Program-made: the position numbers and the translations under genes
In this document: one piece after another, positions 22,204 through 31,798 of the stretch
Numbering within the stretch: position 1 is the stretch's first letter
How the letters are laid out: each line of letters opens with the position of its first letter
NCBI RefSeq assembly: GCF_033807575.1
Contig: NC_084725.1
Location: forward strand, 717,001 to 781,000
DNA length: 64,000 bases
From: Cydia pomonella
Taxonomy: Eukaryota > Arthropoda > Insecta > Lepidoptera > Tortricidae
Direction: 5' to 3'
The notes under the pieces: generated by a model
The model's database searches: none
Seen by the model: only the letters and a program-made list of their open reading frames with translations
What the model was told of the DNA's origin: nothing

Positions 22204-22424
22204 TACTAGAAGACAAGATAAATTAAGTAAATAAATAAATATCGTCGATAATACTAGAAAGTTATACTTTTTATTGACAATTTATTTAACAATGCACTTT
22301 GCCGTAAATTAATAAATTTTCATGATACATAAAAACAAATATACTATTTATTTATTGGGTTTTATTAGTATTACTTTAGGGTTTCCTAAAGGGGGACAAA
22401 ACTTTGATTATTTTTGCGCTACGA

Positions 22425-22505
22425 CACACGATTTAAGAGATACAGCCCTATAAAGATTTTTTTTCAGTCATGCAGAAATCTTTCTGTATCTCCTAAACCG
22501 TGCGT
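22425..22505. repeat. short hairpin; SINE A fragment adjacent
   Basis: CACGATTTAAGAGATACAG is inverted by CTGTATCTCCTAAACCGTG. It is followed at 22503-22550 by the 3' tail of SINE A (TGTGTAATAATGTCCTATAA). Confidence 0.5.
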
Positions 22506-22550
22506 AAATTTGTGTAATAATGTCCTATAATATTTATTTATTTATTAGAT

Positions 22551-23034
22551 AATGAAGCTGACTGTTGTAACAAAAGTATGTCACGTTATATTTGGCAACT
22601 TTGGCCGTCACCATGTATTCGATGCTAACTATACATGTATATATATGTATACAGAGTGTACGTACAGTTAGCACAAGTTTAGCAAAGTGTATTGACACTT
22701 TAACCTCGACGAGGGAGCAAAAACAACCCCACTGGTCAGTGCAATCTTGGAAATTGAGGCATTACATGGAGTGGTTATTACTCCCGTTGATTAATACAAT
22801 TTTGATTACTTCTAAATCGAATGTACCTATAAATTTCTTAGTTAAATTTACTATAGATTTTCAGATTAAGAATTTCGCTAATAGGTTTCTATATATTATT
22901 GCGCTTATTATTATTGTTTGTAGGTAAATATATCGTTTTTGTTTTACGAAATATTTTCGATAGAATTAATTAATTAGAAAAATTTACCGGGCGTCCTTAA
23001 AAATATTTTAGAAGAACGCTAAGATCAGGTAAGG
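22551..23034. other. no gene seen
   Basis: An open frame of 111 codons at 22592-22927 has no recognisable domain, and its composition follows the AT-rich background. Confidence 0.35.
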
Positions 23035-23135
23035 TAAGGACAACTTGATTAGGATTTCTCCTAAATTGTAGGAGGGTATCCCAAAGGGTATGAGACCGGT
23101 AAGAAACTCGGCGGAACACATCTTTTCAAATCATT
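23035..23135 (-). mobile_element. LINE 3' UTR fragment
   Basis: The reverse complement gives AAAAGATGTGTTCCGCCGAG and TTTCTTACC, then CCTCCTACAATTTAGGAG, matching 11110-11180. It belongs to the same LINE family as 11095-11300. Confidence 0.5.
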
Positions 23136-23529
23136 ATATGTATGTACCTATCTTATAACTAACATGCATAAATAAATAATCAGACAGACAGACGGACATG
23201 ACGAATCTATAAGGGTTCCGTTTTTTGCCATTTGGCTACAGAACCCTAAAAAAATACAATTTAAATTAATATAGTTTAAAAAAAACATAAATAACATACA
23301 GTGGGTATACTTTCTTATAGAAATTGGATGCACTAGATTGCTAATGCAGGACGTTATCATTGCCAAGAATGCCAAGCAATATATATTTAAATATCTACAT
23401 GCCCTCAATATCAAAGATATGGCGAAATTTCAAGAGCAGAGCTCAAGTTTATATATTGCATAAAATTACCCTACATATTTGTCGTTTTGCCTTTGCAGTT
23501 AGATGAAACTAAATAAATAATTATTTTAG

Positions 23530-23765
23530 GTCCATGGGGTCCCAGCGCGCACAAGTTTTTTGGAAAAATCGCGAAACATCTGGTTGACTTAACTGGTGAC
23601 CGGAGAGCTGGCGGCTTCCTCGCACAACGTATCAGTATTGCGATACAACGAGGAAATGCCGCCAGCATCCTTGGTACAATGCCTCAAGGGCCCTTTTTTA
23701 GATATAAGCTAGTTATAGTAATCATCTGTATATATCCATTATGTATATTGTTATCTCAATAAATG
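23530..23765 (+). pseudogene. R1-like LINE C-terminal coding remnant and 3' UTR
   Basis: One frame reads open from GPWGPSAHKFFGKIAKHLV through LTGDRRAGGFLAQ to RGNAASILGTMPQGPF. This resembles the extreme C-terminus of R1-clade reverse transcriptase proteins (recognition from memory). The 3' UTR matches 12770-12830 and ends near TCAATAAATGATAATTTT. It is 5' truncated, so inactive. Confidence 0.65.
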
Positions 23766-23900
23766 ATAATTTTAATAAATAATTTAATACAAAAATCGTT
23801 TTACCAGCTCTACATACATCCTGAACCGGACCAAAACCGCCGTCAAAGGGCAGACCTCCGCCAATATTTTAATGTTTGAAACAATAGTAATTTAGTACGA

Positions 23901-23941
23901 TCGCGGGACACGCGGGACACGCGGGACAAACGGGACAAATC
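23901..23941. repeat. minisatellite of GCGGGACAC units
   Basis: About four copies of a 9-10 bp GGGACACGC/GGGACAAAC unit. The frame is GC-rich against an AT-rich background. Confidence 0.75.
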
Positions 23942-24363
23942 GCGCGTGACTAATGGGACAGTCCTAGGTTGGTTATGAAATCGTCGCCCTAGTTTTGATT
24001 AAGTTTTGGTGCGTTTAACTTTTTTTAAGCTCAATGTTAATTAAAAAAAAATGGTTTTAAATTACATGTGTTATATGTTTAAGCCGAATTCTTAAGCACA
24101 TTATTTTTAAGCTAATATTATCCACTCGAAAAAACTTTTTACTACATTAATTTCTTGGTTTAAATAAGTAATCTACGTATTTCTTCTGGCTAAAGTAGGT
24201 ACTTGCGAGATTATAGTAACATTTTTCACAAACTAACTTTGCAACTTTAGCCTACATTACGCAAACTTTCATAGCGCAGAAAAAATGTCCGCAAAAAAAC
24301 TCAATAAGATGACTAAAGATTCGATCAGGATCTTTTTCATACTCAAACAACAGGTATAATATG
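23942..24363. other. no gene seen
   Basis: AT-rich sequence with no repeat edge or coding signal that I can support. Confidence 0.4.
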
Positions 24364-24490
24364 TATAGTCTGTTAAGCTATTTCCGTCATTAGTAAAAAT
24401 ATAAAAAGAGTAGTCGCTAAGGGTTATCAACCCATAGAAAATTTGAATTTTGCGCATTTTTCCATGGACAAAGTTGTTTGACAGTTATGT
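24364..24490. mobile_element. MITE with TATAGYCTGTYAAG ends, copy 2
   Basis: TATAGTCTGTTAAGCTATTT at the left and GTTGTTTGACAGTTATGTA at the right; interior CCCATAGAAAATTTGAATTT as in 14792-14925. It directly abuts MITE C copy 3. Confidence 0.55.
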
Positions 24491-24491
24491 A

Positions 24492-24625
24492 CAGTCTCGT
24501 CTGAAAACATCGACAAGATCGAAGTGCCAAAAATATGTATACACGACTTTATGGACTATATATATTAGGGTAGTGTATACATATTTTTGGCACTTTGTCC
24601 GTATCGATATTTTCAGACGTGACCG
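24492..24625. mobile_element. palindromic MITE C, copy 3
   Basis: TA, then CAGTCTCGTCTGAAAACATC. The right end is GATATTTTCAGACGTGACCG then TA. The centre again pairs GTGCCAAAAATATGTATACA with its inverse. Confidence 0.85.
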
Positions 24626-24629
24626 TACG

Positions 24630-25480
24630 TATACGTACGTATAGTTCGTGTCATCCACGATGGCGCGCAGATTTGTCAAATCTAACCTTTACTAACATGA
24701 CAATATGAGTCAAGCCACGCGTCTTCGTGAATGACACGATCTATAAGTATATTTGTGTATCTACATTTACTGTAGTCTTCAGTTTGTACTTATTTACTAA
24801 TTGCCACAGCATCCTTCCCTACAAAAACCATACCCATTCTTGCCCAAGTCCATAAGTCATAATTTACCTAAATTACGTCCACTTGAATTATTTATCCTTA
24901 TCAGATGGGCTAAGTGACCACCGCACCCTTCTGGTTATTCATTATTTTGAAGTTATGTCACTTAGCCAAAGAGGGTGAGATATGTTTCTTTGGTGTTGTG
25001 TGTGTGAGCTAGATTGTTAGATTAATTAGATGCATTAATATTTGTATGTTAGCATGATAATATTTTAATAAACATACAGGGTGAAATTGTTATGTTTGAC
25101 GCTGAGGGGTGGATATGTAGGTCATACTGAACAACTTTTACTATAGGACCAACCCCGAAATCCCGAAAAAAAACTGCCATTTCATACATTTTGGTACAGC
25201 TGATTTTTTTTTCGCGTTTTCGGGGTTGGTCCCATAGTAAAAGTTGTACAGTAAGATCGAAGAGAATTTGAAATAGAGGTGGATTGTCAAAGAAAACTTT
25301 GTAGCCACAGTAAATTTACTGCCTGCTTTCGACACATGATTAAAACTTTTAGAACGCCATTTGACTTTGATCTTTATTTTTTCATAGATATGTGTTAAAT
25401 TTGTTAAATATCTAAAAGTGGCGCCATCTAATAGAACATATGCATATGCTTACGATGATTTTTCTTCAATTAGTTATTTA
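24630..25480. other. no gene seen; one inverted pair
   Basis: AACTTTTACTATAGGACCAA near 25134 is inverted near 25222 (TTGGTCCCATAGTAAAAGTT), with CCCGAAA/TTTCGGGG continuing the pairing. This is probably part of a small DNA element. No coding evidence is seen. Confidence 0.45.
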
Positions 25481-25492
25481 CCAATATTTACT

Positions 25493-25640
25493 TACTTACT
25501 TACTCCGTTGGCTCAGCGACCCAAAATGAGACTTAGCCTCCGACACAAGACAGCGCCACTTTTCTCGGTCCTGTGCGACGTCTCGCCAATTGTCGACTCG
25601 AAGCTCGCACAGATCCGCCTCCACCATGTCGCTCCACCTA
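25493..25640 (-). pseudogene. RTE-type LINE C-terminus and tail
   Basis: On the minus strand an open frame reads MVEADLCELRVDNWRDVAQD, then DREKWRCLVSEAKSHFG, then SLSQRSK and a stop, followed by a short AGTA tail. This is the familiar C-terminus of RTE-clade elements in insects. Fragments with the same ending lie at 35043 (plus) and 46757 (minus). It is 5' truncated to about 150 bp. Confidence 0.75.
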
Positions 25641-25794
25641 TATTTTTAACATATTTATTTCTGTACCAAAAGCTATATTTGCTGCCATATATCCAGATTT
25701 TTTGATATTTCTAGATTAAAAACAAATAAAACGATTACTTCTATACAGATCGTTCCTAAAGTGGCAATTTCACAAGTTTTCTTTTTCTTTTCAG

Positions 25795-25915
25795 GCCAAA
25801 ATGAGTACGGGCGATGGCACCGTCGGTGGTCACCAGAAAGCCGACGACCGGCTTGGACACCATCAGTCCATGAGCCAAATGCTGTATGGAGCAGGCTTGG
25901 GTCCGGGACGGTCAG
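25795..25915 (+). CDS. zinc-finger gene, exon B
   Basis: Acceptor CTTTTTCTTTTCAG at 25781-25794; donor GTATAT at 25916. The exon is 121 bp, entered in phase 0 and left in phase 1, and reads AKMSTGDGTVGG, then HQKADDRLGHHQ, then SMSQMLYGAGLGPGRS plus one base. The ATG at 25801 could be a start codon if exon A is not always included, but the frame is open through the acceptor. The stretch is rich in Gly, Ser, His and Met, with no folded domain recognised; it would lie N-terminal to the zinc fingers. It joins exon C by completing a GGC glycine codon. Five degenerate copies of its last 80 bp follow within 1 kb, an unusual arrangement described separately. Confidence 0.8.
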
Positions 25916-25938
25916 GTATATATCCTACACTATAACAA

Positions 25939-26020
25939 CAGTAAGCCGACCAACTGCTTGGACCCCATCAATCCATTAGTCAGGTGCTGTATGGAGCAGG
26001 CTTGGGTCCGAGACGATCAG
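25939..26020 (+). pseudogene. exon B copy 2 (best preserved splice donor)
   Basis: It starts 105 bp after the matching point of exon B. In the exon B frame it reads ADQLLGPHQSISQVLYGAGL, but AAA at the start has become the stop TAA. The GGTATATATCC donor context is kept. The spacer CCTACACTATAACAACAG before it ends like an acceptor. Confidence 0.85.
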
Positions 26021-26043
26021 GTATATATCCTACACAATAGCAA

Positions 26044-26124
26044 CTGTAGGCCGATGAACGGCTTAGACACCATCAGTTCATGAGCCGGATGCTGTATGGA
26101 GCAGGCTTGGGTCCGGGACGATCT
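26044..26124 (+). pseudogene. exon B copy 3
   Basis: A further 105 bp on. It reads ADERLRHHQFMSRMLYGAGL after a TAG stop at the position of Lys in exon B. The donor is lost (GATCTATC). Confidence 0.85.
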
Positions 26125-26141
26125 ATCTTACCATATAACAA

Positions 26142-26235
26142 CAGTAAGCCGAGGAACTGCATGGTCATCATCAGTCTATGAGCCAGATGCTGTATGGAGC
26201 TGACCAGTAGGCCCAGTAGGACCCGGGACGATCAG
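26142..26235 (+). pseudogene. exon B copy 4
   Basis: Begins 98 bp after copy 3. It reads AEELHGHHQSMSQMLYGA after a TAA stop, then has an insertion with two TAG stops (GACCAGTAGGCCCAGTAGG) before CCGGGACGATCAG. The donor GT has become AT. Confidence 0.8.
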
Positions 26236-26312
26236 ATTTCTACCCTACAGCCTTAGTGCGACAATATAACACTTTTGTCAGTGGTCAACAAAAAATTAGA
26301 GACGAGTTTTTT

Positions 26313-26525
26313 TTTTTTACTACGTCGGTGGCAAACAAGCATACGGCCCGCCTGATGGTAAGCAGTATCCGTAGCCTATGTACGCCTGCAACTCCAGAGG
26401 AGTGACATGCGCGTTGCCGACCCTAACCCTCTCCCACCCCTCGTTGAGCTCTGGCAACCTTACTCACCGGCAGGAACACAACACTATGAGTAGGGTCTAG
26501 TGTAGATTACGAGAAACTTACACAT
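26313..26525 (+). repeat. dispersed repeat F inside the exon-copy array
   Basis: ACGTCGGTGGCAAACAAGCA through GTTGAGCTCTGGCAACCTTA to GAACACAACACTATGAGTAG. Other copies are at 34462, 35325, 36078 and 53533. It separates exon B copies 4 and 5, so it arrived after the tandem array formed. Confidence 0.8.
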
Positions 26526-26577
26526 CATCAAAGCAGACTTTGGGCTACCTACAGATTTTGAGACACTATAGTAACAC

Positions 26578-26640
26578 CTGAAAGCCGACAAACGTCTGGG
26601 TCACCATGAGGCAGTTTCAGCTCTGGGCCAGGATCATCAG
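26578..26640 (+). pseudogene. exon B copy 5, internally deleted
   Basis: Reads KADKRLGHHE, then loses about 17 bp within the MSQMLYGAG part and resumes at CTGGGCCAGGATCATCAG followed by GTTTGT. The Lys codon is intact. Confidence 0.65.
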
Positions 26641-26751
26641 GTTTGTATTGTACCCACATACGTACTATATGGCACGTACGAACGTATGGTACGTACTATA
26701 TAATATCTACCCTACCCTCTTTACTAGACGGTTGGCTATTTAGTTAGCCAG

Positions 26752-26833
26752 CTGAAAGCCGATGAACAGCTTGGGTACCATCAGTCCATGAGCCAGATGC
26801 TGTATGGAGCTGGTCTGGGTCCAGGATGATCAG
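26752..26833 (+). pseudogene. exon B copy 6
   Basis: Reads KADEQLGYHQSMSQMLYGAG, then LGPG. The only stop is TGA where exon B has CGG (Arg). It is followed by a GTGAAA donor-like site. A palindrome around 26645-26700 (TACGTACTATATGGCACGTA) separates it from copy 5. Confidence 0.8.
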
Positions 26834-27220
26834 GTGAAAGAAAGACTGGGAAAACAGATTATCAAGGTCGCTACAGGTTATGTGGCTGCAGGTTATAAGT
26901 GTAACTCCCTTTATAATGGGACTGCCTTTTAGTACAAGTTTATGTATACATTTGCCACGAAACGTAAGTAAAAAATGTATTAACTCGCAAAAAACACTGA
27001 TCAACGTGTAAATAGGCCCCAATATGATTGTGTTTGATTTTATCTTATCACAAAACTTATTATAGTATTTTTCAAACTCGATAAGTAGAATGACAGGTGT
27101 CATCTCCATATAAATTACAACCTAAAAAATTTAATGTCACCTGTTAGCGTACCCATCGAGTTTGAATGCTATAGCGATCTCTATACCAGAAGCCCTCACA
27201 AGCCTCCTCACTCCTTCCAG

Positions 27221-27363
27221 GCTCCTCGTCCTCCTCCCCCGTCGGGGGCACCAACACGGGCAGCGGTCTCCTCGTGGTCCCGCAGCCGCTCGGCAAGGGG
27301 CCCGCGAAATTGCAACCCTTGCACGCCCATGCGAGGAAGTACCACTGCAAGATGTGCCCTCAG
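27221..27363 (+). CDS. zinc-finger gene, exon C (first half of a C2H2 finger)
   Basis: Acceptor CCTCACTCCTTCCAG at 27206-27220; donor GTATGT at 27364. Of 143 bp, the first two bases complete the Gly codon begun in exon B, then 47 codons follow: SSSSSPVGGTNTGSGLLVV, then PQPLGKGPAKLQPLHA, then HARKYHCKMCPQ. Y-x-C-x2-C is the first half of a C2H2 zinc finger, cut by a phase-0 intron. GC-rich codon use contrasts sharply with the AT-rich introns. Such proteins act in the nucleus as DNA-binding transcription factors. The wording recalls rotund/squeeze (ZNF384-type) proteins of insects; this is recognition from memory, so no symbol is given. The exon with the finger's histidines and the further fingers was not found in the remaining 36 kb. 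Confidence 0.85.
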
Positions 27364-27652
27364 GTATGTGCTCAATTTTTATTATTGTTTTATTGTATTG
27401 TGTGCCTTTTTGAGTCGACCAGCAATGATCTATTGTTGCAGCTTAATGCCCGTTAGATCTTTATGTTGTTAATCTTGGCATTCAACCATCATATTTGATG
27501 TAAATAGTAGTAAATTTGTAATTTGTTTTTAGCTGTGTAAACCTATTACCAGCCGCGTATCCCTATCGACCTCACTACGCTCGGCCGTCTATATCTACTT
27601 GGCCTGCAACCCTTCGTTTCCCGGCCTATATAGTAATGTACTAATTCACTAA
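27364..27652. other. intron, nothing further seen
   Basis: AT-rich sequence after the exon C donor, with a GC-richer patch around 27550-27620 of no recognised identity. Confidence 0.4.
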
Positions 27653-28009
27653 ATACCGGGTGTAGCCTGTAACAGGAGCAAAAAATTAAACTGTAGGCTG
27701 TCCTCCTCAAACTGACCAACATTTGTTCAACAACTTTTAAAAATAAATTTTATTTCGATTTTTAGAACACTTTAAAGTTTATTCTAAGAAGCAATGTATT
27801 GCGAAATTTGTTATGTTTAAAGCGTGATAATCTGACAATCAACGTCAATTACACTGATGACAGCGCACATTGAAGGTAATATTTAATTTGTATGAAAATT
27901 AGGAAGTCTAAAGAATACATCATTTTCAAAAACCACTGAACAAATGTTGGTCAGTTTGAGGAGTAACAACCTACAGTTAAATGCTCGTATTACAGGCTAC
28001 ACTCGGTAT
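27653..28009. mobile_element. TIR element, about 357 bp
   Basis: ATACCGGGTGTAGCCTGTAA at the left and TTACAGGCTACACTCGGTAT at the right. A second inner inverted pair is TCCTCAAACTGACCAACATT against AATGTTGGTCAGTTTGAGGA with TTGTTCA beyond it. No open frame. Confidence 0.85.
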
Positions 28010-28340
28010 ATCTCTCAGACCGTATACTAGTAATTTTTTCCAGTACACCGATTAGACAATAATGCCGCACGTTGCCGCCAACATTCTTAACAGTCCTTAT
28101 CACTTCCCCGTCGCAATCTTTTTGTCCCGTTAAATATTTTGGCGTCGCCGCGGCGTAAAAGGACCGCTGTGGGGCTAGGTGTCGACAACCGGTTTGGATG
28201 TTCAATTTTTAATAAGAAATTGATGGAGAGATTACGAGGAAATATTCCATGCACACATTGCTGGACCCCATGTGTAATTTTCTTATGTGTATATAATTAT
28301 ATCTGTTGTTATTTTTTCTTTTTGTTTCATCTTTTTGTAT

Positions 28341-28370
28341 TGTGTGTTTGTGTGTGTGTGTGTGTGTGTG
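28341..28370. repeat. (GT)n microsatellite
   Basis: A run of TG dinucleotides of about 30 bp, continued more loosely to 28390. Confidence 0.9.
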
Positions 28371-28399
28371 TTTGCGTGTATGTGTGTGTATGCTTTATA

Positions 28400-28898
28400 G
28401 AATAACTTTTCTCCTTCTTCTTCTTTTATTTTAATAGATTATCTCGCCAACTTATCTATGCCAACGAAGTGAAAGCGATACGTATATTAATACCTACCTA
28501 TATATTTAGTTATTATAATCAACCAACCTACCTGATAATTAAATGCTTTATGAGCCGTTGTTCCTGCTCATAATTGTTTTATATTATTTTAACTTATATT
28601 TATTGAATAAAAAACACTTAACCTACTGTAATGCAGGTAAATTAATGCAAAATAGCACGCAGGGCAGGCTGACAAATTGCGGTTATGTTTCAATAGTAGA
28701 TTAATAGTATTATTTGATTTATTACTATTCATCAATTCGCAATACTATCGTACTGACTTACTAATATTGTTCTTTTTATAAACCTTAAAATTAGTCTATT
28801 TTAAAGAAATAAACTTCAATCAAACTCCGCTCAAATCAGAGACTGAATCTCCATTTTATATAAGCGCACCATGCATTGTACATTCGTGAAAGTTATGA
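28400..28898. other. no gene seen
   Basis: AT-rich sequence without recognised repeat edges or coding evidence. Confidence 0.35.
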
Positions 28899-29268
28899 CC
28901 AGGGCTCGTACCTTTCATGCCGCTGACAGAAAAATTACGTCACGCTACATAGAGTATGATTCCAATTAGTATTTTCGTAATAATTAATCATTTATCAACC
29001 TTTTTAGGTAAGTTATACATATACTTGACAATCAGTACAGAAACGTCTAATTGATATTCATCTTATTGTCACTCAAATAAATAATAGATTATTAATTTAT
29101 TAAATAATACATATTTTTCGATTTTTAACAGCGTAACAAGCTTTTATTCTCGTAACAAGTATTTATTTTGATACCCGTCAATAAGTAATTTGTAGTATTG
29201 TAAAACAACTCCCTGTATGTTAAATTACGTAATTTTTGCGTCAACGGCATGAAAAGTACGGGCCCTGG
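28899..29268. mobile_element. 370-bp TIR element with clean TTATGA duplication
   Basis: The left end CCAGGGCTCGTACCTTTCAT extends to about 43 bp (GACAGAAAAATTACGT) and is inverted at the right end (ATGAAAAGTACGGGCCCTGG). TTATGA precedes it at 28893 and follows it at 29269. No transposase inside; the superfamily is not assigned. Confidence 0.85.
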
Positions 29269-29274
29269 TTATGA

Positions 29275-30714
29275 CATTGTACAAATGCGTACTTAAACAA
29301 ATAAATAAGTAGATTATTTAAATTAAATTTAACATCGACAAGCAAGCGATGTTAAAAAGCCTTCCAGATCAACAAGCTAGTTTTTGTTTTTTTGGTTGAT
29401 ATAGTCTGGGAAATCAATTTTGTCAGTACCTTACAACATAAAATAATACTATAGCATAAGAAAAAAACTGTATCTTTCTCTCCACCTATGCTCCACTGAC
29501 AAACAACTCTTGACGAATTGGGTACTTGACACATGTTGAATATTATAACAAAATTTAGTTAAATGGATAGGAAATGAGCCATCCATTATAAAAAAGTGGA
29601 ATTTAAAAAAATACATTGAGATTATAAAAAAAATATAAGGCTCCGAAGTCTCAAAAAATATATTTTTTTAGCCTTTCAAAAATAGAAAAGAAAATGTTAC
29701 CATTCGATTCCTTACATTTTATTGGAAAATAAATTGTATGATAACTATACACATAAACGCAATATTTCACATTTAGGACAGACTTATATGATGTGACGTC
29801 ACATCACCTTATCATTTTGTTAGAGGCGTGTCAATCGTCGAGTGCGAGCGTCAGACTTTAACTCTCATTTCTGACCTTTGTGTTGCTTAAATGCCATGAG
29901 TCCTATATAGACATTTGATCCTCAGGAAAATCAAGATCGTTTGAAATTATTTACAAAAAACAGTCAAGTAGCCAATTAAATAGGTATTTATTATTTTAAA
30001 TGTTTAAAACATCACAATATGTTACCGACCCCTGGCCACCGGCGGAAAGCAAAGCGAAATGACGCTGCCCCGGAATCCCGAAATTTACACAAACCGAATA
30101 AGTATTAACCGATTCTACTTTTTGTCCGTCCGTCTGTCCGTCCGCCGGCATCCAGAATTTTTGTAATGACATTCTTTAGCTCCCGGTTTTGATTAGAAAG
30201 GTTGACGATGACGAAAGCCTTTGTTACGCCATTTTGAATTCTGTACAGCTCAGGGATAGACAACATTTTTGAGTGAGTTCATTTTTTTATTAAAACAAAA
30301 CACAAATTATAGTTGGACGAAAGACTTTTTTTGCAAGAAATTTTAGAAATTCTTTTGGTAAATGCTTTTTCGGAGATTTTTTAAAGGAATTTTTTGAGCT
30401 AAGCGGTCTTCAGAAATAAAAATGTGCTCCGAAATGTTTTTACTACATAACCTTATAAATTCATGTATTATTTTTTTATATACATAAATAAAATACCCGT
30501 TTGAAAGCTTCTTCTTTAATGAATGTGCATTGAGATTGAGTATTCAATTTGAACTTTCAATATTTTCGACATAGTTTATTTTATAATAAACCTTATTGCC
30601 CCGATCTGCCAATTGACATATTGTTGATGTTATTAACTGTTCATTAGTGTATACCTAATGCAAGTATATACACTTGCTACCTGTGTTTAGTAGCAAATGC
30701 ATCATGAAGATAAA
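29275..30714. other. no gene seen
   Basis: AT-rich sequence. TTTTTGTCCGTCCGTCTGTCCG at 30118-30139 is the simple-repeat part of another dispersed repeat family. A 60-codon open frame at 29352-29534 is unremarkable. Confidence 0.4.
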
Positions 30715-30870
30715 AATAAAGATAGTTTATTATTCAAGCAGGCATATTACAATCCGCTTATGAACGTCAAATAAAGCTATGCCGCCTCTAACCCTACACC
30801 TCTGACCCGAGAAGATTTAAATTCCTCCAAATTGGACCGACAATAAACTCCTCAAACGGCAAGAACCTTC
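30715..30870 (-). mobile_element. LINE 3' UTR fragment
   Basis: The reverse complement gives GGGTCAGAGGTGTAGGGTTA, TTTGACGTTCATAAGCGGAT and AATAATAAACTATCTTTAT, matching 11200-11295 closely. Confidence 0.7.
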
Positions 30871-31138
30871 TCATAACATTACATCTTAAATAAAAATAAA
30901 AAATTTAATATAATATGGACTTTAAAAAAAGCCTAAAATAACATACAATAGGTACTTTCTTATAGAAATTCGATGCACTAGATTGATAATACAGGACGTT
31001 ATCATTGCTAGACATCAAAACACTATTCAATGTATTTAGGCGGCAATGTGAAGGTCAGCCATACTTATCCCGTAGCCAAACTTAGCCGTATTGACCTTAC
31101 TAGAAACTTCGCACATCCTTAACATTTATAAATTAGTA
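30871..31138. other. dispersed repeat fragment
   Basis: CTTTCTTATAGAAATTCGATGCACTAGATT and CAGGACGTTATCATTGC are shared with 23308-23362 in the same orientation. Nothing coding. Confidence 0.5.
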
Positions 31139-31270
31139 TTTTATACAATCGTTATATAATGTAGAGCTTTTCAGTCGAGTACCGTGTTTAGGCAACGAAG
31201 CTTGCTGAGTTGCCTAAGTAAGGTACGAGATTGAAAAGCTTGATTATATTCACTATTGTATACAAAACTT
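31139..31270. mobile_element. hairpin MITE
   Basis: TTTTATACAATCGTTATATA and GAGCTTTTCAGTCGAGTACC pair with GGTACGAGATTGAAAAGCTT and CACTATTGTATACAAAA. The loop holds GTTTAGGCAACGAAGC with its inverse. Confidence 0.65.
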
Positions 31271-31798
31271 TTTCTACGAGTCATTTATTAACATAAAACC
31301 TAAATAAGTAATTAATGAAAATTGGTAAGTATCTCAGTAGACCAAAATGTAGTACAAAATACATAAACGTGCGACTCCGCGCGACCCCACGCTCCGCGCC
31401 CGTTTAGGCTTTTCTATGGGAGCGCGACGACCCGTGATTGGTATTTTTTTTTAAAGTTGACCACAGCGTATCGAAATGAATCTTACAGTTGAGTGGGAGC
31501 CCATACATGAAAAGTACGCAATTATAGTTTGCTATACGAAATCTCAATTCAAACATTACAGTCGTCGAGTAGAAAAAACCTTTTTTGTCACAGCCAGTTA
31601 TGAAATATAGCCAATACAGGAATATATACCGAACGTCCCGACAATGACAAAGAGTCGGTGGCCGCCACTCATCTAAATTCAGTTCGTCAACTGCGCGGTA
31701 CGGTGCGCACACAAAATAATACCAATATCAGAAAAAGTACGATTATGAAACTTATTTTTATCAAGACATGTATGCGAGTGATATTACTTTGTTTATAT
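31271..31798. other. no gene seen
   Basis: GC-richer segments at 31370-31430 and 31640-31710 without recognised identity. The 102-codon minus open frame at 31404-31712 has no recognisable domain. Confidence 0.35.

Noticed and set aside
25886..26083. 65-codon open frame that looks like tandem protein repeats
   Set aside because: It is a shifted frame across exon B and its copies. The true exon uses another phase fixed by its acceptor, donor and the join to exon C.
25939..26833. Exon B copies as functional mutually exclusive exons
   Set aside because: Copies 2, 3, 4 and 6 carry an in-frame stop in the exon B frame, copy 5 a 17-bp deletion, and several lack a GT donor. Kept as pseudo-exons unless RNA shows otherwise.
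26744..27109. 121-codon minus-strand open frame
   Set aside because: It is antisense to exon B copy 6 and intronic DNA, with no domain and no splice support.
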